Source: Alicyclobacillus tolerans (GTDB lineage: Bacteria; Bacillota; Bacilli; Alicyclobacillales; Alicyclobacillaceae). Taken from it: a stretch of DNA of 64,000 nt. Made by a program: the position numbers and the translations under genes. The DNA lies in assembly GCF_021739485.1 (NCBI RefSeq), contig NZ_JAJFNK010000001.1, positions 186,001 to 250,000 of the forward strand, in the 5' to 3' direction. The number at the start of each line of letters is the position of its first letter. Within the stretch, counting starts at the first letter, position 1. Positions 31,440-41,126 of the stretch are shown piece after piece. A model generated the notes under the pieces. The model searched no databases and was not told where the DNA came from. It saw nothing but the letters and a program-made list of their open reading frames with translations.

Positions 31440-33254
31440 ATGCACGCAACCGTGGACGACAGGCAAGCGCATATCCGGAATTTTTCTATCATTGCCCATA
31501 TCGATCACGGCAAGTCCACACTGGCTGACCGCATTCTCGAATACACGGGGGCTGTCTCACAGCGGGATATGCAGGATCAGTTGCTCGACCAGATGGACTT
31601 GGAACGGGAACGAGGGATTACCATTAAGCTTCAAGCCGTTCGCCTGAATTACCGCGCGAAAAACGGCCAGGATTACGAGTTGAATTTGATTGATACGCCC
31701 GGTCACGTGGACTTCACGTACGAGGTGTCGCGAAGCCTAGCGGCTTGCGAAGGCGCTTTGCTCGTCGTCGACGCCGCACAAGGCATCGAGGCGCAGACCC
31801 TGGCCAACGTGTATCTGGCGCTCGATAACGACCTTGAGATTTTGCCGGTCATCAATAAAATTGATTTGCCCAGTGCGGAACCGGAACGGGTCAAACAAGA
31901 GATCGAGGACATCATCGGGCTGGATGCCAGTGAAGCGGTTTTAGCTTCTGCGAAAGCGGGCATTGGGATCGAAGAGATCCTCGAGCAGATTGTCGAAAAG
32001 GTACCCGCCCCCACAGGCGACTCAAAACAGCCGCTGCAGGCGCTGATCTTTGACTCGCACTACGATTCTTACCGCGGGGTGATTGTCTACATTCGCGTCA
32101 TGGATGGGCGCTTGACGCCGGGAATGCGCGTCAAGATGATGGCGACAGGAGCCGAGTTTGAGGTTACCGAAGTCGGCGCGTTCCGTCCGAGAATGGCTGC
32201 CGTCGACGAACTGGCTTCCGGCGATGTCGGTTACTTTGCCGCCAGCATTAAGAACGTGCGCGACACACGCGTCGGCGATACGGTCACAGGAGCCGAACGA
32301 CGGGCCGCGCAGGCGCTGCCAGGGTACCGCAAGGTCAATCCGATGGTGTTTTGCGGACTGTACCCGGTGGACAGCAACGAGTACCACGACTTGCGAGACG
32401 CTTTAGAAAAGCTGTCTCTCAACGACGCGGCGCTGACGTTTGAACCTGAAACCTCCAACGCGTTGGGATTCGGATTCCGCTGTGGTTTCTTGGGGCTGCT
32501 GCACATGGAAATCGTGCAAGAGCGCCTGGAGCGCGAGTACCAGTTGACACTCATTACTACCGCGCCCAGCGTCATCTACAAGGCGTACCTGACGGACGGC
32601 TCTGTCGTCGAGATCGACAATCCGAGCGATATGCCTGCCGGCGACCGGCTCGATCACGTCGAGGAGCCGTATGTCCGTGCATCGATTATTGCGCCGAAAG
32701 ACTTCGTGGGCGCCGTGATGGAGCTGTGTCAGGAAAAGCGCGGGGTCTTCAAGGATATGCAGTATTTGGACGCCACGCGCACAACCTTGACGTATGAGGT
32801 TCCGCTCTCGGAAATCGTCTACGACTTTTTCGACCGCTTGAAGTCGTCGACGCGGGGGTACGCCTCTTTCGATTACGAATTGATTGGCTACATGCCGTCC
32901 CAACTCGTCAAGATGGACATTTTGCTCAACGGCGAGGTGGTCGACGCGTTGAGTTTCATCGTGCACCGGGACAAAGCTTATGTCCGGGGACGGTCGTTGT
33001 GTGAAAAGTTGAAAGAACTCATCCCGAGACAGATGTTCGAGGTTCCCATCCAAGCGGCGGTCGGCAACCGCGTGGTGGCGCGCGAGACCATTCGCGCGAT
33101 GCGCAAAAACGTGCTGGCCAAGTGTTACGGCGGCGACATTTCGCGCAAAAGAAAGCTGCTGGAAAAGCAAAAGGAAGGCAAGAAACGGATGAAGCAAGTC
33201 GGCAACGTCGAAGTCCCGCAAGAAGCGTTTATGGCCGTCTTGAAGATGGAATAA
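31440..33254 (+). CDS. lepA: Elongation factor 4 (LepA), back-translocating GTPase
   Basis: LepA binds ribosomes and promotes back-translocation or correct 30S maturation. The 604-residue protein has the G1 motif AHIDHGKS (about 19-26), G3 DTPGH (about 86-90) and G4 NKID (about 140-143), EF-G-like domains II, III and V, and the LepA-specific C-terminal domain ending [25 protein letters not shown]. The GGGAGG at 31434-31439 touches the ATG at 31440; a GTG at 31452 would have better spacing and removes four residues, so the exact start is open. hemW follows after about 160 bases that contain a tandem repeat. Confidence 0.96.
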   Translation: MHATVDDRQAHIRNFSIIAHIDHGKSTLADRILEYTGAVSQRDMQDQLLDQMDLERERGITIKLQAVRLNYRAKNGQDYELNLIDTPGHVDFTYEVSRSLAACEGALLVVDAAQGIEAQTLANVYLALDNDLEILPVINKIDLPSAEPERVKQEIEDIIGLDASEAVLASAKAGIGIEEILEQIVEKVPAPTGDSKQPLQALIFDSHYDSYRGVIVYIRVMDGRLTPGMRVKMMATGAEFEVTEVGAFRPRMAAVDELASGDVGYFAASIKNVRDTRVGDTVTGAERRAAQALPGYRKVNPMVFCGLYPVDSNEYHDLRDALEKLSLNDAALTFEPETSNALGFGFRCGFLGLLHMEIVQERLEREYQLTLITTAPSVIYKAYLTDGSVVEIDNPSDMPAGDRLDHVEEPYVRASIIAPKDFVGAVMELCQEKRGVFKDMQYLDATRTTLTYEVPLSEIVYDFFDRLKSSTRGYASFDYELIGYMPSQLVKMDILLNGEVVDALSFIVHRDKAYVRGRSLCEKLKELIPRQMFEVPIQAAVGNRVVARETIRAMRKNVLAKCYGGDISRKRKLLEKQKEGKKRMKQVGNVEVPQEAFMAVLKME

Positions 33255-33294
33255 GTTAGGTGGAATAGACAACGTCGTTGGAAGCTTTAGACAA

Positions 33295-33345
33295 AGCCGT
33301 TTCAAGACCGAAAAGGTTGTTTCAAAGACCGAAAAGGTCGTTTCG
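33295..33345. repeat. Two 20-21-bp direct repeats between lepA and hemW
   Basis: TTCAAGACCGAAAAGGTTGT (33301-33320) is followed by a near copy with one extra base (33321-33341, core AAGACCGAAAAGGTCGT). Fragments (GAAGAACCATAAGACCG) extend to about 33380. Confidence 0.8.
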
Positions 33346-33414
33346 AGGGTCATTCATCGTTTGAAGAACCATAAGACCGTCTGAAGACGGAACAGGAAAC
33401 CGGAGTTGAAGCTC

Positions 33415-34632
33415 ATGAAAGCGGCCCTAAATCCCGCACAACGGCCAGTGATCGCGGACGCTGCATTTGACTGGGTGCCGCGCTCGCTGTACGTTCACAT
33501 CCCGTTTTGCAAAAGCCGCTGTTTCTACTGTGACTTTACAACCCACGTGGCCCCGAAAGCCCGTATTGAGTCGTATGTGTCTGCCTTGGAACAGGAATTT
33601 GCCCTGTTGGCCACGCAAGCCACTGAGCCTTTGCAGACCGTGTTTTTTGGTGGAGGCACGCCGACGCTGCTCAGCTCAGAGCAGCTTGAGCGCGTCTTGA
33701 CCGCTCTGCGCAGACACTTTGCTTTGGCGGAATCGGCTGAAGTTACGATGGAGGCCAATCCAGGTACTCTTGACGCGCAAAAGCTTCAGGTTTTGTCGGA
33801 GTTCGGAGTCAACCGCTTAAGCATCGGAGGACAGACCTTCAACGACCGGCTCTTGTTGGCTCTCGGACGCACGCACGAGGCCAAAACGACGCTGTCGAGC
33901 GTGGAACTCGCCAAGGAAGCAGGCTTTAAACGGATCAACGTCGATTTAATGTTTGGCCTGCCAGAACAGTCTTTGCAAGACGTGGAAGAATCCGTCTCGG
34001 CGCTGGTGTCATCGGATGTCGAGCACATCTCCGCCTATTGGTTGAAGGTCGAAGAAGGGACGCCGTTTGCCAAGTGGAAGCAAAGCGGGGCCTTGGTGCT
34101 TCCTGGCGAAGACCTCGAGGGAGAGATGTACAGCCGCGTGCGGGAGATGCTGCGTCAATCGGGTTACGAGCATTACGAAGTCAGCAACTTTGCCAAACCC
34201 GGAGGGCAGGCCGAACACAATTTAGTGTACTGGCGCAACGAGCCGTACTTTGCCGCAGGCGTGGGGTCCCATGGCTACGTTCAAGGTGTGCGCTATGAAA
34301 ATGTCAAGCAACTGGCACTCTACGAGCAACAACTCGCCAACGGCGAACGCCCCATCCGGGAACAGTTTGACGTAACCGCCGGCGAGGCCTGCGAAGATAC
34401 CATGATGTTAGGGCTGAGACTCGCAGAGGGTGTGAACAAACACCGCTTTCGCGCACGTCACGGAGCGGACCTTGAGCAGGTATTTGGTTCTGTCATTTCC
34501 CCGCTGTTGAACAAAGGCTTGCTAGAGTGGCGCGGCCCTCGTCTTTGCTTGACGGAACAGGCCTGGCCGATTGGTAATTTAGTGTTTGAAGAATTTGTAG
34601 GAACTGGACTGACAACAGGACTCGTCGATTGA
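33415..34632 (+). CDS. hemW: Radical SAM protein HemW (heme chaperone, HemN-like)
   Basis: HemW binds heme and a 4Fe-4S cluster and is proposed to insert heme into respiratory proteins; it was formerly called an oxygen-independent coproporphyrinogen oxidase. The 405-residue protein opens with VPRSLYVHIPFCKSRCFYCDF, in which Cys32, Cys36 and Cys39 form the radical SAM CxxxCxxC. The usual extra HemN cysteine after CxxxCxxC is absent, as in HemW proteins. GGGTPTLL binds SAM. The ATG at 33415 follows CGGAG at 33401-33405. It lies between lepA and hrcA as in B. subtilis. Confidence 0.93.
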   Translation: MKAALNPAQRPVIADAAFDWVPRSLYVHIPFCKSRCFYCDFTTHVAPKARIESYVSALEQEFALLATQATEPLQTVFFGGGTPTLLSSEQLERVLTALRRHFALAESAEVTMEANPGTLDAQKLQVLSEFGVNRLSIGGQTFNDRLLLALGRTHEAKTTLSSVELAKEAGFKRINVDLMFGLPEQSLQDVEESVSALVSSDVEHISAYWLKVEEGTPFAKWKQSGALVLPGEDLEGEMYSRVREMLRQSGYEHYEVSNFAKPGGQAEHNLVYWRNEPYFAAGVGSHGYVQGVRYENVKQLALYEQQLANGERPIREQFDVTAGEACEDTMMLGLRLAEGVNKHRFRARHGADLEQVFGSVISPLLNKGLLEWRGPRLCLTEQAWPIGNLVFEEFVGTGLTTGLVD

Positions 34633-34653
34633 CAATTGGCTTTGGAGTTGTTA

Positions 34654-34683
34654 TTGTCAATTTGATATTAGCACTCCTATCAT
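34654..34683 (+). promoter_or_regulatory. Promoter for the hrcA-grpE-dnaK operon
   Basis: TTGTCA (34654-34659) and TATCAT (34678-34683) are 18 bases apart. The -10 lies inside the CIRCE element, so HrcA binding would block RNA polymerase directly. Confidence 0.75.
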
Positions 34684-34694
34684 GAGAGTGCTAA
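34668..34694. promoter_or_regulatory. CIRCE operator (HrcA binding site)
   Basis: TTAGCACTC, nine bases, then GAGTGCTAA: a perfect match to the CIRCE consensus. It lies directly before hrcA, as expected for the autoregulated class I heat-shock operon. Confidence 0.98.
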
Positions 34695-34710
34695 TAAGGG
34701 GGTGCAGTTG

Positions 34711-35748
34711 TTGTTAACAGACAGGCAAAAACTCATCCTGGCCGCTCTGGTGGAAGACTATGTGCGGTCGGCAGAACCTGTTGGCTCCCGGACGCTTTCC
34801 AAGCACAGTTTAATTTCATTTAGTCCTGCAACCATACGCAACGAGATGGCAGATTTGGAAGAGATGGGCTATCTCGATCAACCCCATACCTCTGCAGGGC
34901 GAATTCCTTCGCAAAAGGGATACCGGTTTTACGTGGACCACTTAGTTACCAGCAAAACGCCGATTGAATCGCAGACCCTGGAATCCCTGAGGGATTTGTT
35001 TCAGCAGAAAATGAACGAAGTGGAGCGGATGATTCAGCAAACCTCCGTGGTGCTGTCTGAACTGACGCAATACACCTCGATTGTATTGGGGCCGACACTC
35101 AAGCAAGGACGAGTGAAACAGCTCGAACTGGTGCCGCTTGGCAATCGTCAAGCTGTTGCGATTTTAGTCACTGATACAGGAGCGGTCTACAACCGGCAAG
35201 TTGAGCTGTCGCCAGATGTATCCTCGGAAGAGATTGCGAGTATGGTGAGGTTCTTGAATGCCAAACTCACGGACGTACCGTTGACACATCTGCGTTCCAA
35301 GCTGCATCGGGTGATTTCCAACGAGCTCGCCGATGCCCTCGAACACTTTGAGGATGCTTTAGCCATTCTAGACGGGCTGACAATGACGAACTTCAGCGAA
35401 GCCGACAAGATTTACGTGAACGGTGCAACGAACATCTTGGCGCAGCCAGAGTTTCAAGACCTCGACAAGGTGCGGCCGCTGTTGGCGATGCTCGAGAGTT
35501 CGGCCATCGGCCAAATCGTACTCGCTGGCGGCGAAGGGCTCTCCGTGCGCATTGGCCAGGAAAACAACGTGCCGACGTTGCGCGATTGCACCATCATTTC
35601 GGCAACCTACACCGTCAATAACGTGCCTGTCGGGAGAATTGGGGTGCTGGGTCCAACGCGCATGAACTATGCCCGCGTCATACAAATCCTAGAGTACACT
35701 TCGAGGGCATTGACCCAGACCTTGAACAATCGCATGCACAGTCCGTAA
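34711..35748 (+). CDS. hrcA: Heat-inducible transcription repressor HrcA
   Basis: HrcA represses the dnaK and groE operons through CIRCE. The 345-residue protein opens M-L-T-D-R-Q-K-L-I-L, matching HrcA N-termini, so TTG at 34711 with AAGGGGG at 34696-34702 is the start; an in-frame GTG at 34702 overlaps the RBS. The winged helix covers residues 1-75 (EPVGSRTLSKHSLISFSPATIRNEMADLEEMGYL), and the GAF-like domain and dimerisation region follow. It begins the heat-shock operon with grpE and dnaK. HrcA activity normally depends on GroEL. Confidence 0.97.
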   Translation: MLTDRQKLILAALVEDYVRSAEPVGSRTLSKHSLISFSPATIRNEMADLEEMGYLDQPHTSAGRIPSQKGYRFYVDHLVTSKTPIESQTLESLRDLFQQKMNEVERMIQQTSVVLSELTQYTSIVLGPTLKQGRVKQLELVPLGNRQAVAILVTDTGAVYNRQVELSPDVSSEEIASMVRFLNAKLTDVPLTHLRSKLHRVISNELADALEHFEDALAILDGLTMTNFSEADKIYVNGATNILAQPEFQDLDKVRPLLAMLESSAIGQIVLAGGEGLSVRIGQENNVPTLRDCTIISATYTVNNVPVGRIGVLGPTRMNYARVIQILEYTSRALTQTLNNRMHSP

Positions 35749-35771
35749 GCGCTCGACTCGCAGGTATGCCG

Positions 35772-35793
35772 GGGCGACTTCAACGGGTCGCCC
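35772..35793 (+). other. Stem-loop between hrcA and grpE
   Basis: GGGCGAC (35772-35778) and GTCGCCC (35787-35793) surround an 8-base loop, followed by TCTTGG. It may partly end transcription after hrcA or guide mRNA processing. The rest of the 229-base gap to grpE shows nothing else. Confidence 0.45.
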
Positions 35794-35977
35794 TCTTGGA
35801 GCTCTCGACGGTCAAGCTGTAATTCAAGACAGGTGCTTTCGCATTGACGTGACGTTGGTGTCTTCAGCCGCGGCAAACCGTCGCGGTTGGCGCCTTGAGG
35901 CGCGAAGCACGAACGGTTTTTGTCCGGGCAACCCTAAAACTGCACAAAACACCATTGCATGCAAAGGAGGCTGTTAC

Positions 35978-36643
35978 GTGGCGGGCAAATCGAAGTCGAA
36001 TTCCGAGACAGTCTATGAAAACGAGGCGGCGCAGGCTAACTCGAACGAAGCAAGCACGAACTCAACGAACACAGGCGAGCAGTCCGGTACAGCCGGCGCC
36101 GGCGCAGAAAACGGCAGCGCGCAGTTCCAGGGAAGTGACAGTGAAGCGTTTGAGCTAGAAGTCGAGGACGCGCGTGCCGGGGGCGGCGCTGGACAGGAAC
36201 AAAACTCCGCTGGCGACGCTCAATTGGAGACCCTTCAACAACAGTTGCTGCGCGTCCATGCCGATTTCGACAACTTTCGGAGACGTACGAGACAGGAAAA
36301 GGAAGACCTGCAGCTTTTTGCGACGAAAAAACTGCTGGCAGACCTTTTGCCGGTTGTGGATAACTTTGAACGGGCGTTGGCGACTTTGCCTCAAGAAGAA
36401 CAAAGCAACCTAAAAACCGGCCTCGAAATGGTCTACCGTCAATTGACGGGGGTATTTGAAAAATACGGTGTAGTTCCGATGGAGTCGTTGAACCAAAAGT
36501 TTGATCCAAACCTTCACGAGGCTGTCATGCAGGAACCTGCACAGGACGGCCAAGAGCCGGGCATCGTCGTTCAAGAACTGCAAAAGGGCTACCAGTTGCA
36601 CGGCAAGGTGCTTCGACCTGCGATGGTGAAGGTCACTACATAA
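35978..36643 (+). CDS. grpE: Nucleotide exchange factor GrpE
   Basis: GrpE releases ADP from DnaK. The 221-residue protein starts at GTG 35978 (AAAGGAGG at 35963-35970), with an acidic, low-complexity N-terminal region of about 85 residues (Glu, Asn, Ser, Gly). This is followed by the long coiled-coil helix (LETLQQQLLRVHADFDNFRRRTRQEKE) and the C-terminal beta domain with NPNLHEAVM-like PNLHEAVMQEPAQ and LQKGYQLHGKVLRPAMVKV. The disordered N-terminus is somewhat longer than in B. subtilis. dnaK follows 27 bases later. Confidence 0.96.
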   Translation: MAGKSKSNSETVYENEAAQANSNEASTNSTNTGEQSGTAGAGAENGSAQFQGSDSEAFELEVEDARAGGGAGQEQNSAGDAQLETLQQQLLRVHADFDNFRRRTRQEKEDLQLFATKKLLADLLPVVDNFERALATLPQEEQSNLKTGLEMVYRQLTGVFEKYGVVPMESLNQKFDPNLHEAVMQEPAQDGQEPGIVVQELQKGYQLHGKVLRPAMVKVTT

Positions 36644-36670
36644 ACCCGTAGAAACAGGAGGAGACAGAAC

Positions 36671-38512
36671 ATGGCAAAGGTCATTGGAATCGATTTAGGC
36701 ACGACAAACTCGTGTGTTGCAGTGATGGAAGGCGGCGAGACGGTCGTCATCCCCAACTTGGAAGGCAACCGCACCACGCCGTCCGTGGTCGCGTTTGCCA
36801 AGGACGGCGAGCGCTTGGTCGGAGACGTTGCAAAGCGCCAGGCCATCACCAACCCGGACAGGACCATTATTTCGATTAAGCGGCATATGGGTACTGACCA
36901 CAAAGTGGACATTGACGACAAGCACTACACGCCTCAGGAAATTTCGGCCATGATTTTGCAAAAACTCAAGGCGGACGCAGAGGCGTACTTGGGTGAAAAG
37001 GTCTCCCAGGCTGTCATCACCGTACCTGCTTATTTCAGCGACAGCCAGCGCCAAGCGACCAAGGATGCCGGGCGCATTGCGGGTTTGGAAGTGCTGCGGA
37101 TTGTCAACGAGCCGACTGCTGCCGCACTGGCTTACGGATTGGACAAAGAAGGCGAACACACGATTTTGGTTTACGACTTGGGCGGCGGCACGTTTGACGT
37201 CTCTATTTTGGAATTGGGCGACGGCGTGTTCGAAGTCAAGGCGACGAGCGGAAACAACCACTTGGGCGGCGACGACTTTGACGAGCGCGTCATGAAGTAC
37301 TTGATTGACACGTTCCGAAAGGAAACCGGCATCGATTTGAGCAAGGACAAAATGGCGATGCAGCGCCTGAAAGACGCAGGTGAAAAGGCGAAAAAGGAAT
37401 TGTCGTCGACCTTGACTACGACCATTTCCCTGCCGTTTATCTCGGCGGATGCGACAGGTCCTAAGCACTTGGAAGTCAACCTGACCCGGGCGAAGTTCGA
37501 GGAGTTGACTGCAGACTTGGTGGAGTCCACCTTAGGTCCGACGCGTCAGGCGCTCAAAGACGCTGGGTTGTCTGCCAACGAAATCGACAGGGTCATCTTA
37601 GTCGGCGGTTCAACGCGCATTCCGGCTGTGGCTGAGGCCGTCAAGAAGTTGATCGGCAAAGAACCCAGCAAAGGCGTCAACCCGGATGAAGTCGTGGCTA
37701 TCGGCGCGAGCATCCAAGCCGCGGTCCTCACGGGCGAAGTCAAAGACGTCGTCTTGCTCGACGTAACGCCTTTATCCTTGGGGATTGAGACACTTGGCGG
37801 CGTGTTTACACGCCTGCTTGACCGCAACACGACCATTCCGACCTCTAAAAGCCAGGTGTTTTCCACTGCGGCGGATAACCAGACGTCCGTGGAGATTCAC
37901 GTATTGCAAGGCGAACGGGAAATGGCGAGAGACAACAAGACTCTGGGACGCTTTACCTTGAGCGACATCCCTCCAGCGCCGCGCGGCATCCCGCAAATTG
38001 AAGTGTCCTTCGACATCGATGCCAACGGCATCGTCAATGTGTCGGCAAAGGACTTGGGGACCGGCAAAAGCCAGCGTATCACCATCACGTCCTCGAGTGG
38101 TTTGAACAAAGACGAGATCGACCGCATGATGAAGGAAGCGGAACTGCACGCTGAGGAAGACAAAAAGCGCCGCGAAGGCATCGAACTGCGCAACCAAGCG
38201 GACCAACTGCTGTATCAGACGGAAAAGAGCCTGAAGGATTTGGGCGACAAAGCCGACTCTGCACTGAAGGAAGAAGCGGAAAGCAAACAAAAGGAACTGC
38301 GGGATGCGTTGGCGGGCGACGACAACGACAAAGTCAAACAAGCGTCGGACGCGTTGACCGAAGTGCTGCACAAGCTGTCGACCAAGCTGTATGAGCAGGC
38401 ATCTCAATCTGCCGGAGCCCAAGGTGGTGCCGGAGCCGCCGGTGAGAGTAATCCGGCGGACGACAATGTGGTGGACGCCGATTACAAGGTGGTTGACGAC
38501 GAGAACAAGTGA
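36671..38512 (+). CDS. dnaK: Chaperone protein DnaK (Hsp70)
   Basis: DnaK binds exposed hydrophobic segments of proteins in an ATP-driven cycle. The 613-residue protein has the ATPase domain (residues 1-360) with [36 protein letters not shown] and [10 protein letters not shown]. The linker [18 protein letters not shown] leads into the substrate-binding domain, and the helical lid ends in [14 protein letters not shown], close to the EEVD-like bacterial tail. GGAGGAG precedes the ATG. It is expressed from the CIRCE promoter with hrcA and grpE. Confidence 0.98.
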   Translation: MAKVIGIDLGTTNSCVAVMEGGETVVIPNLEGNRTTPSVVAFAKDGERLVGDVAKRQAITNPDRTIISIKRHMGTDHKVDIDDKHYTPQEISAMILQKLKADAEAYLGEKVSQAVITVPAYFSDSQRQATKDAGRIAGLEVLRIVNEPTAAALAYGLDKEGEHTILVYDLGGGTFDVSILELGDGVFEVKATSGNNHLGGDDFDERVMKYLIDTFRKETGIDLSKDKMAMQRLKDAGEKAKKELSSTLTTTISLPFISADATGPKHLEVNLTRAKFEELTADLVESTLGPTRQALKDAGLSANEIDRVILVGGSTRIPAVAEAVKKLIGKEPSKGVNPDEVVAIGASIQAAVLTGEVKDVVLLDVTPLSLGIETLGGVFTRLLDRNTTIPTSKSQVFSTAADNQTSVEIHVLQGEREMARDNKTLGRFTLSDIPPAPRGIPQIEVSFDIDANGIVNVSAKDLGTGKSQRITITSSSGLNKDEIDRMMKEAELHAEEDKKRREGIELRNQADQLLYQTEKSLKDLGDKADSALKEEAESKQKELRDALAGDDNDKVKQASDALTEVLHKLSTKLYEQASQSAGAQGGAGAAGESNPADDNVVDADYKVVDDENK

Positions 38513-38593
38513 TGCGCGTCTTGCTCAAGCGTCAATTGTGTTGAGTGCACCCCGAGTATGAATTAGCGCGTCAACAATAGGCGGGACGACGGT

Positions 38594-38622
38594 GTGGCAG
38601 GGGACGGAGTTTCCCCTGCCAC
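38594..38622 (+). terminator. Perfect 11-bp stem-loop after dnaK
   Basis: GTGGCAGGGGA (38594-38604) pairs with TCCCCTGCCAC (38612-38622) around a 7-base loop. No T-run follows, so termination may be partial. It separates hrcA-grpE-dnaK from dnaJ. Confidence 0.6.
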
Positions 38623-38689
38623 GATTGCAATTCAGCGAACAGTCTGGGCAGCGACGAAGGCCATTTTTTACGGCATGCAAGTCGCGAGC

Positions 38690-38718
38690 TTGACTGGGTG
38701 TGTATGATATGATAGATA
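38690..38718 (+). promoter_or_regulatory. Possible promoter for dnaJ
   Basis: TTGACT (38690-38695), 17 bases, TAGATA (38713-38718) lie 28 bases before dnaJ. No CIRCE is present here. The 234-base gap and hairpin after dnaK make a separate promoter plausible. Confidence 0.4.
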
Positions 38719-38746
38719 AGTCGATGAAAGCGGGAGGGGGCAGCCA

Positions 38747-39889
38747 GTGAGCAAGCGGGATTATTACGAAGTGCTGGGTGTGGAACGAACCGCAAGTCCG
38801 GATGAGGTCAAACGGGCCTACCGCAAACTGGCGCGGCAGTACCACCCGGATGTCAATAAAGATGACTCCAATGCGGAAGCGAAGTTTAAGGAAATCTCCG
38901 AGGCGTACGAAGTCTTGTCGGACTCGAACAAACGCGCGCGCTACGACCAGTTTGGTCACGAAGACCCGGCTGCAGGCATGGGCGGGGCTGGATTTGGGGG
39001 ACAAGGAGCCGGATTCGGCGACTTTGGCGGTTTTGGAGATATTTTTGATATGTTCTTTGGCGGCGCAGGAGGTGCAGGACAGCGTGGACCGCAGCGCGGG
39101 CCGGACCTCGAATACGAACTGGAAGTCGACTTTGAAGACGCCGCTTTCGGTGTGGAGGAAGAGATTCAGGTTCCGCGCACCGAGACCTGCTCCACGTGTT
39201 CGGGAACAGGTGCCAAGCCGGGTACCAAAACGGAGACGTGCAGCGTTTGCCACGGCACCGGGGAACAGCAAACGGTGGTGAATACCCCGTTTGGCCGGAT
39301 GGTGAACCGCAAAACCTGCAGCGCATGCCGGGGCCGGGGCGTTCGCATCTCAGAGCCGTGCCGCGACTGTCACGGTCAAGGCCGAAGAAGGGTGCGCCGG
39401 ACGGTCAAAATTAAAGTTCCCGCCGGCGTGGATACGGGAACGCGTCTGCGTATGCCTGGGGCGGGCGAGAGCAGTCCAAACGGCGGACAGCCGGGCGACT
39501 TACACATTGTCATTCGCGTTCGGCCTCACGACGTGTTTGAACGCGAGGGTACCAACGTATACGTCGACGTGCCGCTGACGTTTGTTCAGGCGGCGCTGGG
39601 AGATGAAATTGAGGTGCCCACCTTGGATGGCCCCGTGAAATTGAGGATTCCAGAAGGGACGCAAACAGGCACGTCCTTCCGGTTGAAGGGCAAAGGCGTG
39701 ATGCGGCTTGGCAGTACGACGCAACGGGGAGACCAGCACGTGCGCGTCCACGTTTTGACGCCGACGGGCCTGAATGACCGCCAACGCGAATTGTTTCGGG
39801 AACTTGGCAAGGAACTGGGGGAGACTACGCAAGAGCAGTCGAGGACCTTTATTGAGCGCATGAAGAGCGCTTTTCTCGGCGATGCTTGA
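38747..39889 (+). CDS. dnaJ: Chaperone protein DnaJ (Hsp40, type I)
   Basis: DnaJ delivers clients to DnaK and stimulates its ATPase. The 380-residue protein has the J domain (residues 5-70) with HPD at 33-35, a Gly/Phe-rich region (about 75-110) and four zinc-finger repeats [24 protein letters not shown] and CRDCHGQG (about 145-210). The C-terminal substrate-binding domains follow. All motifs for a full type I DnaJ are present. GTG start with GGGAGGGGGC upstream. It has its own promoter, apart from the CIRCE unit. Confidence 0.97.
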   Translation: MSKRDYYEVLGVERTASPDEVKRAYRKLARQYHPDVNKDDSNAEAKFKEISEAYEVLSDSNKRARYDQFGHEDPAAGMGGAGFGGQGAGFGDFGGFGDIFDMFFGGAGGAGQRGPQRGPDLEYELEVDFEDAAFGVEEEIQVPRTETCSTCSGTGAKPGTKTETCSVCHGTGEQQTVVNTPFGRMVNRKTCSACRGRGVRISEPCRDCHGQGRRRVRRTVKIKVPAGVDTGTRLRMPGAGESSPNGGQPGDLHIVIRVRPHDVFEREGTNVYVDVPLTFVQAALGDEIEVPTLDGPVKLRIPEGTQTGTSFRLKGKGVMRLGSTTQRGDQHVRVHVLTPTGLNDRQRELFRELGKELGETTQEQSRTFIERMKSAFLGDA

Positions 39890-39904
39890 CCCAACGCGAC
39901 TGCC

Positions 39905-39996
39905 GAAAGCTTGGGTTAAGCCCGAAGCTTTGGTTGAGCTCCAAAGCTTTGGTTGATCTCGAAAGGTTTGGTTGAGCCCGAAAGGTTTGGTTTTGA
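39905..39996. repeat. Five degenerate copies of a 19-bp unit after dnaJ
   Basis: The unit is close to GAAAGCTTTGGTTGAGCCC and recurs at 39905, 39924, 39943, 39961 and 39980, with changes at a few positions in each copy and one 18-base copy. It fills the gap between the dnaJ stop and the next terminator. Confidence 0.85.
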
Positions 39997-40006
39997 TGAG
40001 AACCGA

Positions 40007-40025
40007 CCGGCACTGCCGGGTTTTT
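40007..40025 (+). terminator. Terminator after dnaJ (first)
   Basis: CCGGC, a 3-base loop and GCCGG are followed by GTTTTT. It is short but has a good T-run. Confidence 0.6.
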
Positions 40026-40047
40026 GCCGGCTTTTGAGAATACACAC

Positions 40048-40068
40048 ACGGCCCTCAGGGGCCGTTTT
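40048..40068 (+). terminator. Terminator after dnaJ (second)
   Basis: ACGGCCC and GGGCCGT form a 7-bp stem with TCAG loop followed by TTT. With the preceding hairpin it forms a double terminator before prmA. Confidence 0.65.
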
Positions 40069-40175
40069 AACTGCGGTCCTCAGAGCCGCTCGCGTCGGAT
40101 TTAACCGATTTGGGCCGCTGTGAGGATTCAAACACAGAGGTCATTAGCCGTTGAGGCGTGAAGTGAGGTGAGAGC

Positions 40176-41126
40176 GTGCGTTGGTGGAAGGTGAGCCTGA
40201 GAGTCCCGCAAGCGGCGACGGAAGCCGTCAGCGCCCTCCTTGAAGAGTGGCCCGAAGTAAAAGGGGTGGAGATAACCGGTGTCCATCCAGGCAATGTGCC
40301 GCATCCCGAATACGGCGAGTGGTTTGACGAATCGCTGCTGCAAGCACGGCGGGCCCTAGTCACCGTGTACGTTCCGGATTACGTCACGGAAGCCGACATC
40401 CGTCACCGTACGGCCCATCTCCGGGAACGTATGAACCGGGCTGGTTTGCGCGAGGAGATGGAGACCCTCGGTTTGTCGTTGACGCGAATGGACGAGTCGG
40501 AATGGGCCAGTGCCTGGCAAGAGGACTTTCATCCCATTCCCATTGGAAAACGGCTTGTGATTGTGCCAAAGTGGGAGCAAGAGGAGGTTGGGGACAGACT
40601 CCCCATTCTCTTGGAACCCGGGATGGCTTTTGGCACCGGTACACACGCAACCACCCAGTTGTGTCTTTTAGCTTTAGAGCGCATACAACCACAAGGTAAG
40701 CGCGTGTTGGACATTGGCTGTGGAACGGCTGTGCTGTCCATTGCGGCAGCCAAACTCGGGGCGTCGTCGGTAGCGGCCATCGACATTGACCCGGTGGCTG
40801 TGGACGTAGCCGCCGCCAACGTCCGCGACAACCACGTGGAGGGCGTGGTGCGAGTGGTGCAAGGCGATCTGCTTCGAAATGTGGATAGTGCTTTAGATGG
40901 CATCGCTTACGACATCGCGGTGGCCAATATTCTGCGCGATCCGGTTGTCGCTTTGGCTCCCCAGGCCTATGCGCACCTGCTGCCGGGTGGAGTGTTCATC
41001 GCTTCCGGTTTTGTTGAGACCCAGGAGCAAATGGTGGAGGCAGCCTTGACGGAAGCTGGCTTTCGGGACATCGAGCGGTCGGTGCAAGCGGACTGGGTGG
41101 CCTTGACCGCGCGTAAACCCGTATGA
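40176..41126 (+). CDS. prmA: Ribosomal protein L11 methyltransferase
   Basis: PrmA trimethylates several lysines and the N-terminus of ribosomal protein L11. The 316-residue protein has an N-terminal substrate-binding domain (about 1-110) and a class I methyltransferase domain. EPGMAFGTGTHATTQLCL is the PrmA-specific block before motif I VLDIGCGTAVLSIAAAKLGA. NILRDPVVALAPQ is the catalytic loop. The GTG start has AGGTGAGAGC upstream. The stop overlaps the rsmE start (ATGA), a classic prmA-rsmE pair. Confidence 0.96.
   Translation: MRWWKVSLRVPQAATEAVSALLEEWPEVKGVEITGVHPGNVPHPEYGEWFDESLLQARRALVTVYVPDYVTEADIRHRTAHLRERMNRAGLREEMETLGLSLTRMDESEWASAWQEDFHPIPIGKRLVIVPKWEQEEVGDRLPILLEPGMAFGTGTHATTQLCLLALERIQPQGKRVLDIGCGTAVLSIAAAKLGASSVAAIDIDPVAVDVAAANVRDNHVEGVVRVVQGDLLRNVDSALDGIAYDIAVANILRDPVVALAPQAYAHLLPGGVFIASGFVETQEQMVEAALTEAGFRDIERSVQADWVALTARKPV

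Noticed and set aside
32403-33353. 316-codon open frame on the minus strand opposite lepA
   Set aside because: It mirrors the codon pattern of lepA, has no RBS and no recognisable protein; lepA is certain.
38513-38746. A second CIRCE element before dnaJ
   Set aside because: No TTAGCACTC or GAGTGCTAA half-site is present in this gap.
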